Shown: positions 25,052 through 32,841 of the stretch, piece by piece
Layout of the letters: every line of letters begins with the position of its first letter
Numbering within the stretch: position 1 is the first letter of the stretch
Made by a program: the position numbers and the translations under genes
The notes under the pieces: model-generated
Seen by the model: the letters and a program-made list of their open reading frames with translations, nothing else
Told to the model about the DNA's origin: nothing
Database searches by the model: none
Origin: Alicycliphilus denitrificans_A
GTDB taxonomy: Bacteria > Pseudomonadota > Gammaproteobacteria > Burkholderiales > Burkholderiaceae_C
NCBI RefSeq assembly: GCF_044792555.1
Contig: NZ_CP126238.1
Location: 186,001-250,000, forward strand
Direction of reading: 5' to 3'
Length of the DNA: 64,000 bases

Positions 25052-25816
25052 TTACTTCTGATGAGCCTCAGCTGGGTCTGCACACTTGCCAAAATTCACT
25101 GGGCCGTAAGCGTTATCCATTGCTTTGTCGAATAGCTCTCTATCGACATCGCAAAGTGCTAGAGTTTTTTTGTTTTCACGGCCGCAGAAGTTGCCTCCGA
25201 TCTCAAATGACGTGATCTGCTGAAATAGCGCGTACAACGCGTCTCTGCCTTCTTTGCAGTCTGTACCATCAAGATTAAGTACGTCTTCGGGTTTCTTATT
25301 TACGTTGGCGGCGACGCGTGCTGCATACTCAGCCGTTGGATTGATGCCGTAAGGACAGTTGGGAGGGGTGCCAATTGAACCAACGCAGTCGTTAGGTGGC
25401 GCATAGACGGACATTATTGACATTGCAGTTTGTGGTTTCCCTGACTCGGATTTTTTCTTCATCCACAAGCCCCATGCGGTAATTCCGGCTTCGACAGTTG
25501 GAAAGACTGCATGCCCTTTGCTGTCTTTTGAGGTTTGGTTAGGCCATGGAGCTTTTGATGGGGTTTTTAGCACACCCGGATTGTTGTATCGCAGCGCGAT
25601 AGGTAAGCAAGCAGCTTTTGTATCGGGAATGGGTGATAAAACCCCATTAATCCATATACGTATCCCTACGCCACGAGTGCCATCTGGTGCAAAAACCTGC
25701 GGCGAACTGTTATAGGGCTTTTGCACGGGGTTGCCGCAAAAAGAAACCGTGGTTTGCGCATAGCTCGGCGTTAAAGTGATCGACAAAAATGCAAGCCATA
25801 ACCATCTGAAAATCAT
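25052..25816 (-). CDS. First cassette: secreted protein with an NNPG lysozyme/virion-P5-like segment
   Basis: A 254-residue exported protein with a signal peptide at residues 1-20 (FRWLWLAFLSITLTPSYA). The middle reads LRYNNPGVLKTPSKAP...GHAVFPTVEAGITAWGLWMK. This resembles the NNPGN...F...EAGI pattern seen in phage structural/peptidoglycan-hydrolase-like proteins. Six or more cysteines suggest disulfides in the periplasm. I infer an envelope-acting or cell-wall-related protein. As the cassette nearest the Pc promoter it should be the most strongly expressed. It has its own GGAGAACACC ribosome site before the ATG. Confidence 0.72.
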   Translation of the reverse strand: MIFRWLWLAFLSITLTPSYAQTTVSFCGNPVQKPYNSSPQVFAPDGTRGVGIRIWINGVLSPIPDTKAACLPIALRYNNPGVLKTPSKAPWPNQTSKDSKGHAVFPTVEAGITAWGLWMKKKSESGKPQTAMSIMSVYAPPNDCVGSIGTPPNCPYGINPTAEYAARVAANVNKKPEDVLNLDGTDCKEGRDALYALFQQITSFEIGGNFCGRENKKTLALCDVDRELFDKAMDNAYGPVNFGKCADPAEAHQK

Positions 25817-25828
25817 GGTGTTCTCCGT

Positions 25829-25847
25829 ATTTAACTAATAGGCTAAC
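25829..25847 (-). other. Candidate attI core, integration point of the first cassette
   Basis: On the minus strand, GTTAGCC (25847-25841) matches the R' boxes of the attC sites; GTTAAAT (25835-25829) fits GTTRRRY literally. One of the two is the crossover point between attI and the first cassette. Both lie between Pc and the first cassette gene. Confidence 0.6.
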
Positions 25848-25890
25848 TAGAATTAGACGATGAGGATGCTAGCTGAACTGGTCTGATTGC

Positions 25891-25919
25891 ACAATACATT
25901 TTGCAACATCTAGAGTCAA
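25891..25919 (-). promoter_or_regulatory. Candidate Pc cassette promoter
   Basis: The minus strand reads TTGACT, 17 bases, TATTGT: five of six and four of six matches to the sigma-70 -35 and -10 boxes at ideal spacing. It points out of the attI region into the cassettes, with a predicted start near 25884. It would drive the first cassette genes. Confidence 0.65.
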
Positions 25920-25961
25920 ACCCTCTCTATCCGCTGTTTAGTCAAACCTAAAATTTTGCGG

Positions 25962-27002
25962 ATGGCATCGCCCTCCGCCCCAGCCTCCGCCAGCACCGAC
26001 TCGCCCAGTGGCGCGTCCCCAGCTAAGCCGCCCAAGCTGCTGGAGCGCATGCGCATTCACCTGCGCACGCGCCACTACAGTATTCGTACCGAGGAGGCCT
26101 ATATCGACTGGGCGCGGCGCTTCATCCTGTTTCATGGCAAACGCCATCCGCAGGACATGGGTGCGGCCGAGGTGGAGGCATTCCTGAGCCACCTGGCGGT
26201 GGATAGACAGGTGTCGGCCTCCACACAGAACCAGGCCAAGGCCGCGCTGCTGTATCTGTACAAGCAGGTGTTGGGCATTGATCTGCCCTGGTTGGACGAG
26301 GTGATTCAGGCTCGGCGCCCGCGCCGCCTGCCGGTGGTATTGACGCCGTCGGAGGTGCGCGCGCTGCTCATGCACATGAATGGCACCACGGGGTTGATTG
26401 CGCAGCTTTTGTATGGAACGGGTATGCGTTTGATGGAGGCGCTGCGTCTGCGCGTCAAGGATGTGGAATTTGCCCGGCGCGAAATTGTGATTCGCGAGGG
26501 CAAGGGTAATAAGGACCGCATTACCGTATTGCCGGAGAATTTGATTAACCCGCTGCAGGCGCAATTGAAAAAGGCCCTTGCCTTGCACGAAAAGGATGTG
26601 GCAGCCGGCCTGGGGCGGGTGTATTTACCGCATGCGCTGGCTGTCAAATATCCGCAGGCGGATAAAAGCTGGGCTTGGCAGTGGGTATTTCCATCACCGG
26701 TGCGTTCCGTGGACCCGCGTCCCGATGCGCGCACGGGTGATAACGTGGAGCGCCGCCACCATGTCTATCCTGAATCGGTGCAACGCTCGGTGCGCGATGC
26801 GGCGCGGCTGGCGCAGATTGACAAACCGGTGTCTCCCCATGTGCTGCGCCATTCGTTTGCCACGCATTTGCTGCAGGCGGGGTATGACATTCGCACGGTG
26901 CAGGAGCTGCTGGGTCATGCCGATGTGAGCACGACCATGATTTACACCCATGTGCTGAACAAGGGTGGGCGGGGGATACTGAGCCCGCTGGATGCGTTGT
27001 AG
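25962..27002 (+). CDS. intI: Integron integrase (IntI), tyrosine recombinase
   Basis: A 346-residue tyrosine recombinase of the integron type. The N-terminal SAM-like domain has ERMRIHLRTRHYSIRTEEAY. Catalytic residues are intact: Arg at about 155 (GTGMRLMEAL), HVLRHSF at about 293-299, LGHADVSTT and Tyr at about 328 (MIYTHVL). The insertion unique to IntI is present (AVKYPQADKSWAWQWVFPS, near 230). Overall it closely resembles class 1 IntI1 and other proteobacterial chromosomal integrases. The ATG at 25962 is preferred to a TTG two codons earlier. It is transcribed away from the cassette array, the canonical arrangement, and catalyses attI x attC and attC x attC recombination. Confidence 0.95.
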   Translation: MASPSAPASASTDSPSGASPAKPPKLLERMRIHLRTRHYSIRTEEAYIDWARRFILFHGKRHPQDMGAAEVEAFLSHLAVDRQVSASTQNQAKAALLYLYKQVLGIDLPWLDEVIQARRPRRLPVVLTPSEVRALLMHMNGTTGLIAQLLYGTGMRLMEALRLRVKDVEFARREIVIREGKGNKDRITVLPENLINPLQAQLKKALALHEKDVAAGLGRVYLPHALAVKYPQADKSWAWQWVFPSPVRSVDPRPDARTGDNVERRHHVYPESVQRSVRDAARLAQIDKPVSPHVLRHSFATHLLQAGYDIRTVQELLGHADVSTTMIYTHVLNKGGRGILSPLDAL

Positions 27003-27074
27003 GGGGCACAGGCTGTCTTGGGCGCAATATCCGCCATCAAGTAGCCGAGTGATGAGGCGTAAAGGAGTGCAGCC

Positions 27075-28463
27075 ATGGCCGTCAGCGTTTTCGACCTGTT
27101 CAAGATCGGCATCGGGCCGTCCAGCTCGCACACCGTGGGCCCCATGCGGGCCGCGCGCCTGTTCGTGCAGCGCCTGGGGCGCGAGGGGCAGATGCCAGCG
27201 GTGGCGCGTGTGCGCTGCACGCTGTATGGCTCGCTCGGCGCCACGGGGCGCGGCCACGCCAGCGACCGCGCCGTGCTGCTGGGCCTGTGCGGCCACGCGC
27301 CCGACACGGTGGACGTGGCGCTGATCGCGCCGCTGATCGCGCGCATCCGCAGCCAGGGCCGGCTGCCGCTGGAGGGCGGCCCCGAGATTGCCTTCGACTG
27401 GCTGGCCGACCTGCCGCTGGTGGCCGATGTGACGCTGCCGCTGCACGCCAACGGCATGCGCTTCGAGGCCTTTGATGCGGGCGGCGGCCTGCTGGATGCG
27501 CAGGTGTACTACTCGGTGGGCGGGGGCTTCATCGTCAGCGAGGAGGCGGCGCAGGACGCGCAGCGCAAGGCGCAGATTGCGCCCGACACCGAGGTGCTGC
27601 CGCTGCCGTTTCACAGCGGCGCGCAGCTGCTGGAGCGCGCCGCGGTCCAGGGCGGCTTGATTGCGCAGGTGATGCGTGTGAACGAGCGCCATTGGCGCCA
27701 GGATGCCGAGATCGATGCCGGCCTGCTCGCCATCTGGCGCACCATGCAGGACTGCGTGGCGCGCGGCTGCGGCGCCGAGGGCGAGCTGCCCGGCGGCTTT
27801 CGCGTGCGCCGGCGCGCTCCGGCGCTGCTGCGCGCCCTGCAGGCGGCGCAGGGGCTGCAGCAGGACCCGCTGCAGGTGATCGACTGGGTGAACCTGTACG
27901 CGCTGGCCGTCAACGAAGAGAACGCCGCCGGCGGGCGCGTGGTGACGGCGCCCACCAACGGCGCGGCGGGCATCGTGCCGGCGGTGCTGCACTATTACTG
28001 GCGCTTTATCAACGGCGCGACCGAGGCCGGCGTCATCGACTTCCTGCTCACCGCCGGGGCCATCGGCATTCTGTACAAGGAGAACGCCTCCATCTCGGGC
28101 GCCGAGGTTGGCTGCCAGGGCGAGGTGGGCGTGGCCTGCTCCATGGCCGCGGCCGGCCTGTGCGCGGTGCTGGGCGGCACGCCGGCGCAGGTGGAAAACG
28201 CCGCCGAGATCGGCATGGAACACCACCTGGGCCTGACCTGCGACCCGGTGGGCGGGCTGGTGCAGATCCCCTGCATAGAGCGCAACGCGCTCGCCTCGGT
28301 CAAGGCCATCAACGCCGCGCGCATGGCGCTGCACGGCGACGGCACGCACCATGTGAGCCTGGACCAGGTCATCAAGACCATGCGCGAGACGGGCGCCGAC
28401 ATGATGAGCAAGTACAAGGAAACCTCGCGCGGCGGGTTGGCGGTGAATATCGTGGAGTGCTGA
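27075..28463 (+). CDS. sdaA: L-serine dehydratase (L-serine ammonia-lyase), iron-sulfur type
   Basis: A 462-residue single-chain enzyme converting L-serine to pyruvate and ammonia with a [4Fe-4S] cluster. It starts SVFDLFKIGIGPSSSHTVGP (the beta domain) and carries cluster cysteines in GVACSMAAAGLC, GLTCDPVGG and VQIPCIERN, with NAARMALHGDG following. Length and motifs are normal. It lies 72 bp after intI and, by its high GC, belongs to the core chromosome. It therefore marks the right border of the integron platform. Confidence 0.95.
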   Translation: MAVSVFDLFKIGIGPSSSHTVGPMRAARLFVQRLGREGQMPAVARVRCTLYGSLGATGRGHASDRAVLLGLCGHAPDTVDVALIAPLIARIRSQGRLPLEGGPEIAFDWLADLPLVADVTLPLHANGMRFEAFDAGGGLLDAQVYYSVGGGFIVSEEAAQDAQRKAQIAPDTEVLPLPFHSGAQLLERAAVQGGLIAQVMRVNERHWRQDAEIDAGLLAIWRTMQDCVARGCGAEGELPGGFRVRRRAPALLRALQAAQGLQQDPLQVIDWVNLYALAVNEENAAGGRVVTAPTNGAAGIVPAVLHYYWRFINGATEAGVIDFLLTAGAIGILYKENASISGAEVGCQGEVGVACSMAAAGLCAVLGGTPAQVENAAEIGMEHHLGLTCDPVGGLVQIPCIERNALASVKAINAARMALHGDGTHHVSLDQVIKTMRETGADMMSKYKETSRGGLAVNIVEC

Positions 28464-28478
28464 GGATTCAAAGCGGGT

Positions 28479-28506
28479 CGTCATCCTCGCGTTCGCGGGG
28501 ATGACG
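28479..28506. repeat. REP-like hairpin after sdaA
   Basis: CGTCATCCTCGCG-TT-CGCGGGGATGACG, a 13-bp-arm hairpin 16 bp after the sdaA stop. It may double as an RNA 3'-end stabiliser. No T-run follows. Confidence 0.65.
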
Positions 28507-28686
28507 GGGGGCAAACTGCTTTCCCTGTGGCGGTTTCGATTCGGCAAAGCCGGGGTTGCCCAATCACAAAGCGCATCTACCGTGAAACCCTGAGCCCGCG
28601 CCCGGCCCCCGCCCTTATCGTGGCAGGCCCATTGGATAACGAGCCGTCATGCTCACCTTCAGCCTGGCCCGCGCGGCCCATTGCAG

Positions 28687-28790
28687 GCTCCTTCCCCCAC
28701 TGGGGGAAGGTGGGGATGGGGGCCTGGCACGCGCCTTGATGCCCATCGGGCCGGCCCCCACCCCAACCCTCCCCCAGAGGGGGAGGGAGC
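28687..28790. repeat. BIME-like paired repeat, copy A
   Basis: Two GC-rich palindromes in opposite orientation, GCTCCTTCCCCCACTGGGGG...GGGGATGGGGG and CCCCCACCCC...CCAGAGGGGGAGGGAGC, flank a variable 35-bp centre. The same structure is at 32721-32837 and 38052-38167. With the REP hairpin it occupies most of the gene-free gap 28464-28832. Confidence 0.75.
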
Positions 28791-28832
28791 CTGAGAGGCA
28801 ATGCGGCGTCTTCCACCCTACTTTTGAATTCC

Positions 28833-30386
28833 ATGCACCCAGATATTGAACACCTGCTATCCCAACCCTTCGGCTCGCTGCCCGAGTTGATCGCGCAGCA
28901 GGCGATGTACCGCCCCCACCACACCGCACTGGTTCTTGAAGCGCAAAGCCTGGACTACGCCGCGCTGTGCGCCGGCATGAACCGCGTGGCGCGCAGCCTG
29001 CAGCGCGACGGCCTCAAGCCTGGCGACGTGGTGGCCATCTGCGCCGGCTCCTCGGCCGAATACCTGCTGGCCTATCTGGGCGCGCTGCGTGCCGGCGTGG
29101 CCGTGGCGCCGCTGGCGCCCTCGGCCACGGCCGCGCACCTGAGCGCCATGCTGGACAACTGCGGCGCGCGCCTGGTGCTGCGCGACCGCGAGGTGGCCGC
29201 GCAATGGCCGCTGCACGCGGGCGCCGCGCTGCGCTGCGTGGCGCTGGACGACGCGCCCGAGGCGGGCGAAGCCTGGTCGCAATGGCTGGCCCAGGGCGAT
29301 GGCGCGCCCGAGCCGATCGCGCCCGAGCCCGACTGGCCGTTCAACGTGATCTATTCCTCGGGCACCACCGGCGTGCCCAAGGGCATCGTGCAGTCCTGGG
29401 CCATGCGCTGGGCCCATGTGCGCCGCGCCATCAGCAACGGCTACGGCCCCGATGCGGTCTCGCTGTGCGCCACGCCGCTGTATTCCAACACCACGCTGGT
29501 GGCGGCCCTGCCCACGCTGGCGCTGGGCGGCACGCTGGTGCTGATGCGCAAGTTCGACGCCGCGCATTACTTGAAACTGGCCGAACAGCATGGCGCCACG
29601 CACACCATGCTGGTGCCCGTGCAGTACCAGCGCCTGATGGCCTGCCCGGCCTTCGACGGCACGAATTTGAGCCGCCTGCGGCACAAGTTCTGCACCAGCG
29701 CGCCGTTCGGCGCCGCGCTCAAGGCCGAGGTGCTGCGGCGCTGGCCCGGCCGGCTCATCGAGTACTACGGCCTGACCGAGGGCGGCGTGCGCTGCGAGCT
29801 GCATTGCCACGACTTTCCCCACAAGCTGCACACCGTGGGCTGCCCCGGCGAGGGCGCCGACATCCGTTTCATCGACGAGCAGGGGCGCGAACTGCCGGCC
29901 GGTGAGCAGGGCGAGATCGTGGGCCGCTCGGCCGGGATGATGAGCGGCTATTACCGCCTGCCCGAGAAGACGGCCGAGGCCGAGTGGTTCGACGGCGAGG
30001 GCCAGCGCTTCATTCGCAGCGGCGACGTGGGCCGGCTGGACGAGGACGGCTTCATCGTCCTGGGCGACCGCAAGAAGGACATGATCATTTCCGGCGGTTT
30101 CAACATCTACCCGAGCGACATCGAGGGCGTGCTGGCCCAGCACCCGCAGGTGATGGAGTGCGCGGTGGTCGGCGTGCCCTCCGAGCAATGGGGCGAGACC
30201 CCCGTGGCCTACGTCGTGGCGCGGCCCGGCCAGCAGCCCACGGCCGCCGAGCTGCGCGAATGGCTCAACGCCCGCGTGGGCAAGACCCAGCGCGTGGCCG
30301 ATGTGCGCCTGGCCGAGCGCCTGCCGCGCAGCGAGATTGGCAAGGTTTTGAAGCGCGAACTGCGTGAGCAGTACCTGCAGGCTTGA
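28833..30386 (+). CDS. Acyl-CoA synthetase / AMP-dependent CoA ligase
   Basis: A 517-residue ANL-family adenylating enzyme: carboxylate + ATP + CoA to acyl-CoA. The P-loop is YSSGTTGVPKG (about 173-183), the acyl-pocket/A5 motif is IEYYGLTEGG (about 306), A7 is RSGDVG, the hinge is LGDRKKDMIISGGFNIYP and the catalytic lysine lies in IGKVLKRELRE. It begins at the ATG at 28833 (MHPDIEHLL); a TTG nine bases upstream is possible. It stands alone behind the BIME-like repeat, with GIY-YIG and thioesterase genes beyond. Substrate not identified; the size and motifs suit medium-chain or aromatic acids. Confidence 0.88.
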   Translation: MHPDIEHLLSQPFGSLPELIAQQAMYRPHHTALVLEAQSLDYAALCAGMNRVARSLQRDGLKPGDVVAICAGSSAEYLLAYLGALRAGVAVAPLAPSATAAHLSAMLDNCGARLVLRDREVAAQWPLHAGAALRCVALDDAPEAGEAWSQWLAQGDGAPEPIAPEPDWPFNVIYSSGTTGVPKGIVQSWAMRWAHVRRAISNGYGPDAVSLCATPLYSNTTLVAALPTLALGGTLVLMRKFDAAHYLKLAEQHGATHTMLVPVQYQRLMACPAFDGTNLSRLRHKFCTSAPFGAALKAEVLRRWPGRLIEYYGLTEGGVRCELHCHDFPHKLHTVGCPGEGADIRFIDEQGRELPAGEQGEIVGRSAGMMSGYYRLPEKTAEAEWFDGEGQRFIRSGDVGRLDEDGFIVLGDRKKDMIISGGFNIYPSDIEGVLAQHPQVMECAVVGVPSEQWGETPVAYVVARPGQQPTAAELREWLNARVGKTQRVADVRLAERLPRSEIGKVLKRELREQYLQA

Positions 30387-30450
30387 CCCAGCAATCCAGG
30401 AAGTGCCTGCGATCACTGATGCGCAGTGCCGCACGCCGAGCCGGCCTACC

Positions 30451-30523
30451 CGTCATTCCCGCGCACGCGGGAATCTACCGGCCTGCCTGAGGCACTGGAT
30501 CCCCGCATGCGCGGGGATGACGG
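30451..30523. repeat. REP-like repeat pair
   Basis: Two hairpins, CGTCATTCCCGCGCACGCGGGAAT and ATCCCCGCATGCGCGGGGATGACGG, lie in mirrored order in the gap after the CoA ligase. Confidence 0.7.
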
Positions 30524-30584
30524 CAGTGGCGGGCGTGACTCAGGGGCCGATTTTGCGACGCCAGGCGATGTGCACTGCCCGCAG

Positions 30585-30637
30585 CCATTCCCGCGCAGGA
30601 ACGTCACCCCTGACTCCGATCCGGGGCGGGTATCCAC
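30585..30637. repeat. REP-like repeat, long variant
   Basis: CCATTCCCGCGCAGGAACG followed by CACCCCTGACTCCGATCCGG and GGCGGG. It matches the copies at 10896 and 16250. The remainder of 30387-30655 holds no gene. Confidence 0.65.
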
Positions 30638-30655
30638 AATCCGCGCCGCATGACC

Positions 30656-30961
30656 TCAACCGGGTTCTTGAGAGCCGGTAATGCTCGCATACAGATCACG
30701 CCAGGTCGGGTTGCCTGCCTCGATGAGGTCAATCTTCCATGCGCGACGCCAGCTCTTGATGGCCTTCTCGCGTCCTATGGCGGCCTCCATGCTCTCGTGC
30801 GGCTCGAACCAGACCAGGGTGTGAACGCCGTACTCTTTGGTAAAACCTTCTACGAAGTCGCCCTTGTGTTGCCAGACCCGTTGAACAAGATTGGACGTGA
30901 CGCCTGTGTAAAGCGTGCCATTGCGACGGCTGGCCAGAATGTAGACACAGGGCTGCTTCAT
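30656..30961 (-). CDS. GIY-YIG nuclease-domain protein (UPF0213-like)
   Basis: A 101-residue protein made of one GIY-YIG domain: CVYILASRRNGTLYTGVTSN (the 'GIY' and 'YIG' strands read VYI and YTG), Arg in NLVQRVWQH, then the Glu-containing GREKAIKSWRR and WRDLY. Small chromosomal members of this family are putative DNA nucleases of unknown role. It is an isolated gene between repeat clusters on both sides, on the opposite strand to its neighbours. Ordinary length for the family. Confidence 0.88.
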   Translation of the reverse strand: MKQPCVYILASRRNGTLYTGVTSNLVQRVWQHKGDFVEGFTKEYGVHTLVWFEPHESMEAAIGREKAIKSWRRAWKIDLIEAGNPTWRDLYASITGSQEPG

Positions 30962-30975
30962 GGGCGCAGGGTACT

Positions 30976-31066
30976 GGATTCCCGCTGTCGCGGGAATGAC
31001 GGCGGGCGGTGGTTCGCGTCACATGTTCAAAAACCTCGTCATCCCCGCGTACGCGGGGATCCACGG
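30976..31066. repeat. REP-like repeats, two more copies
   Basis: GGATTCCCGCTGTCGCGGGAATGACGG (30976-31002) and CGTCATCCCCGCGTACGCGGGGAT (from about 31037) lie head to head upstream of the thioesterase gene. Confidence 0.65.
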
Positions 31067-31134
31067 TTTTGCGCTGGGGCAGTCCCGGCGCGCCTCATAC
31101 AGTCCTACAACCGACCAACCATTTGCATGCACTT

Positions 31135-31599
31135 ATGAAGAATCAAACAACCGTTCCCGACATCCCCGTCAGTCCCTTCGCCGGCGAGGCCCCCGACATG
31201 TTCTTCGGCCTGCCCATGGCCATGGCGCGCGCCATGGCGCTGCGCGGCGAGCGCATCGGCCACAACCAGGCCCAGGTGCGCATGGGCTTCCAGCCGGACC
31301 AGGCCAACAGCCGCGGCGAGGTGCATGGCGGCTCGATTGCCACGCTGCTCGACTGCACCCTGGCCGCGGCCGCGCGCGCACACGATCCTGCCGCCTATGG
31401 CGTGGCCACCATCGACCTGACGCTGCACTACGTCGCCGCTGGCAGCGGTGACCTGATCGCCACCGCGCGGTGCGAGCGGCGCGGGCGCTCCATCAGCTTT
31501 GCGCGCGGCGAGGTGCGCGGCGAGGACGGCACGCTGGTGGCCCTGGCCACCGGCAGCTTCAAACTGATTGCCCGCCAGCCCGCGCCCGCCGGGGCGTAG
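31135..31599 (+). CDS. PaaI-family hotdog-fold acyl-CoA thioesterase
   Basis: A 154-residue hotdog protein. NSRGEVHGGSIATLLDCTLA (about 57-76) is the PaaI/YdiI-type active-site helix, with the acid residue in LLD and the usual GxVHGG turn; a beta core follows (VATIDLTLHYVAAGSGDLIA, GRSISFARGEVRGEDG). It hydrolyses acyl-CoA, often phenylacetyl- or hydroxybenzoyl-type esters, releasing CoA from dead-end intermediates. The ATG at 31135 was chosen; codons upstream run through repeats. It is adjacent and convergent to a Bug receptor gene. Confidence 0.87.
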   Translation: MKNQTTVPDIPVSPFAGEAPDMFFGLPMAMARAMALRGERIGHNQAQVRMGFQPDQANSRGEVHGGSIATLLDCTLAAAARAHDPAAYGVATIDLTLHYVAAGSGDLIATARCERRGRSISFARGEVRGEDGTLVALATGSFKLIARQPAPAGA

Positions 31600-31624
31600 G
31601 CGCTGCGGCGGGCAGTGGTGCGGG

Positions 31625-32641
31625 TCAGGTGGGCTGCACGCCCGCGGCCTGCAGCAGGCGGCCCCAGATCGGGGCCTCCTCTGCCCACGCTCGGGCAAAC
31701 TTTGCCGGCGTATCGTCGTCCACGGGGATAAAGCCGGCGGCGATGATGCGCGCCATGCCTTCGCGGCTGGCCACGGCCTGGTTGGCGGCGCTGGCCCATT
31801 GGCGCGCCACGTCGGCCGGCAGGCCCTTGGGCGCAGCGATGGCCAGCCAGCCGACGATGGCCAGTGCGTCCTGCTTGAAGCCGGCTTCGGCAAAGGTGGG
31901 CGTATCGGGCAGCAGCGGCACGCGGCGCGGGCCGGTCACGGCCAGGGCGCGCAGCTTGCCACTGTCGATATGCGGCTTGAGCGACAGCAGGCTGCCCATG
32001 CCGATCTTGACCTGCCCGCCCAGCAGGTCCGCGACCATGGGCGCCTCGCCCCGGTACGCGACATGCGCCATGTCGGCACCCGCAATGTCGCTGAGCGTGG
32101 CGCAGGCCAGTTGGCCATGCGAGCCAATGCCGTAGGAGCCGTAGGACAGCTTGCCCTTGTTGGCCTTGATCCAGGCCATGAACTCCTGCATGTTCTGTGC
32201 CGGCACGTCGTTTGTCACCACCAGCGCAATCGGCGCCAGGCATACCCGCACCAGCGGCGCCATGTCGGTCAACGGGTCGAACGGCATCTTCTTGAAGATG
32301 TACCGGTTGGTCAGCATGGACGAGGTGGTGCCCAGCAGCGCCGTCAAGCCGTCGGCGGATGCCTTGGCCACTGCCTCGCCTGCAATCACGCCGCCCCCAC
32401 CGGGCTTGTTGTCCACCACCACGGGCTGGCCGAAGCGCTTGGCCATGTGCTCGCCCAGCACGCGCGTGATGACGTCGGTGGCGCCGCCTGCGGCGAACGG
32501 CACCACCACCCGCACCGGGCGGGTGGCAAAGCTGGCTTGTCCCTGGGCCAGGGCGGTCAGCGGGCCGGCGGCCGCGGCGCCGGCGGCCAGTGCCAGCAGC
32601 TGGCGGCGGTTGTAGCGTGGAAGCTGGGTTGTGTGGGTCAT
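31625..32641 (-). CDS. Bug/TctC-family periplasmic receptor
   Basis: A 338-residue protein with a twin-arginine-like start (YNRRQLLALAAGAAAAGPLT) and the Bug fold: RPVRVVVPFAAGGATDVITR, QPVVVDNKPGGGGVIAGEAV, AHVAYRGEAPMVADLLGGQV and LRALAVTGPRRVPLLPDTPT. A carboxylate-type ligand is expected. The ATG at 32641 has AAGGAGA 9 nt upstream. It is the second of two tandem Bug genes, separated from the first by BIME-like copy B. This is not a recent duplication, since the two proteins differ greatly. No membrane transporter components lie nearby. Confidence 0.88.
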   Translation of the reverse strand: MTHTTQLPRYNRRQLLALAAGAAAAGPLTALAQGQASFATRPVRVVVPFAAGGATDVITRVLGEHMAKRFGQPVVVDNKPGGGGVIAGEAVAKASADGLTALLGTTSSMLTNRYIFKKMPFDPLTDMAPLVRVCLAPIALVVTNDVPAQNMQEFMAWIKANKGKLSYGSYGIGSHGQLACATLSDIAGADMAHVAYRGEAPMVADLLGGQVKIGMGSLLSLKPHIDSGKLRALAVTGPRRVPLLPDTPTFAEAGFKQDALAIVGWLAIAAPKGLPADVARQWASAANQAVASREGMARIIAAGFIPVDDDTPAKFARAWAEEAPIWGRLLQAAGVQPT

Positions 32642-32720
32642 CTCGCTGGTCTCCTTTGGTTGTGATGTGCTGAGCGATTTATTCATAGCCTGCAGCGACT
32701 CGGTCTGTCTGCTTGCTTTT

Positions 32721-32837
32721 GCTCCCTCCCCCTCTGGGGGAGGGCGGGGGTGGGGGCTGGCGGTGCTTGAGTATGTAGCGCGCGTACTCCTGGCCGACCG
32801 GCCCCCATCCCCACCTTCCCCCAGAGGGGGAAGGAGC
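32721..32837. repeat. BIME-like paired repeat, copy B
   Basis: GCTCCCTCCCCCTCTGGGGG...GTGGGGGC and GCCCCCATCCCCACC...AGAGGGGGAAGGAGC surround a variable centre, between two tandem Bug genes. The second palindrome ends 5 bp from the stop of the upstream gene, so it is transcribed. Confidence 0.75.
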
Positions 32838-32841
32838 AAAG

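Noticed and set aside
25913..25962. Possible LexA (SOS) box before intI
   Set aside because: CTGTTTAGTCAAAC lacks the second ACAG half of CTGT-N8-ACAG, so SOS control of this integrase cannot be claimed from sequence.
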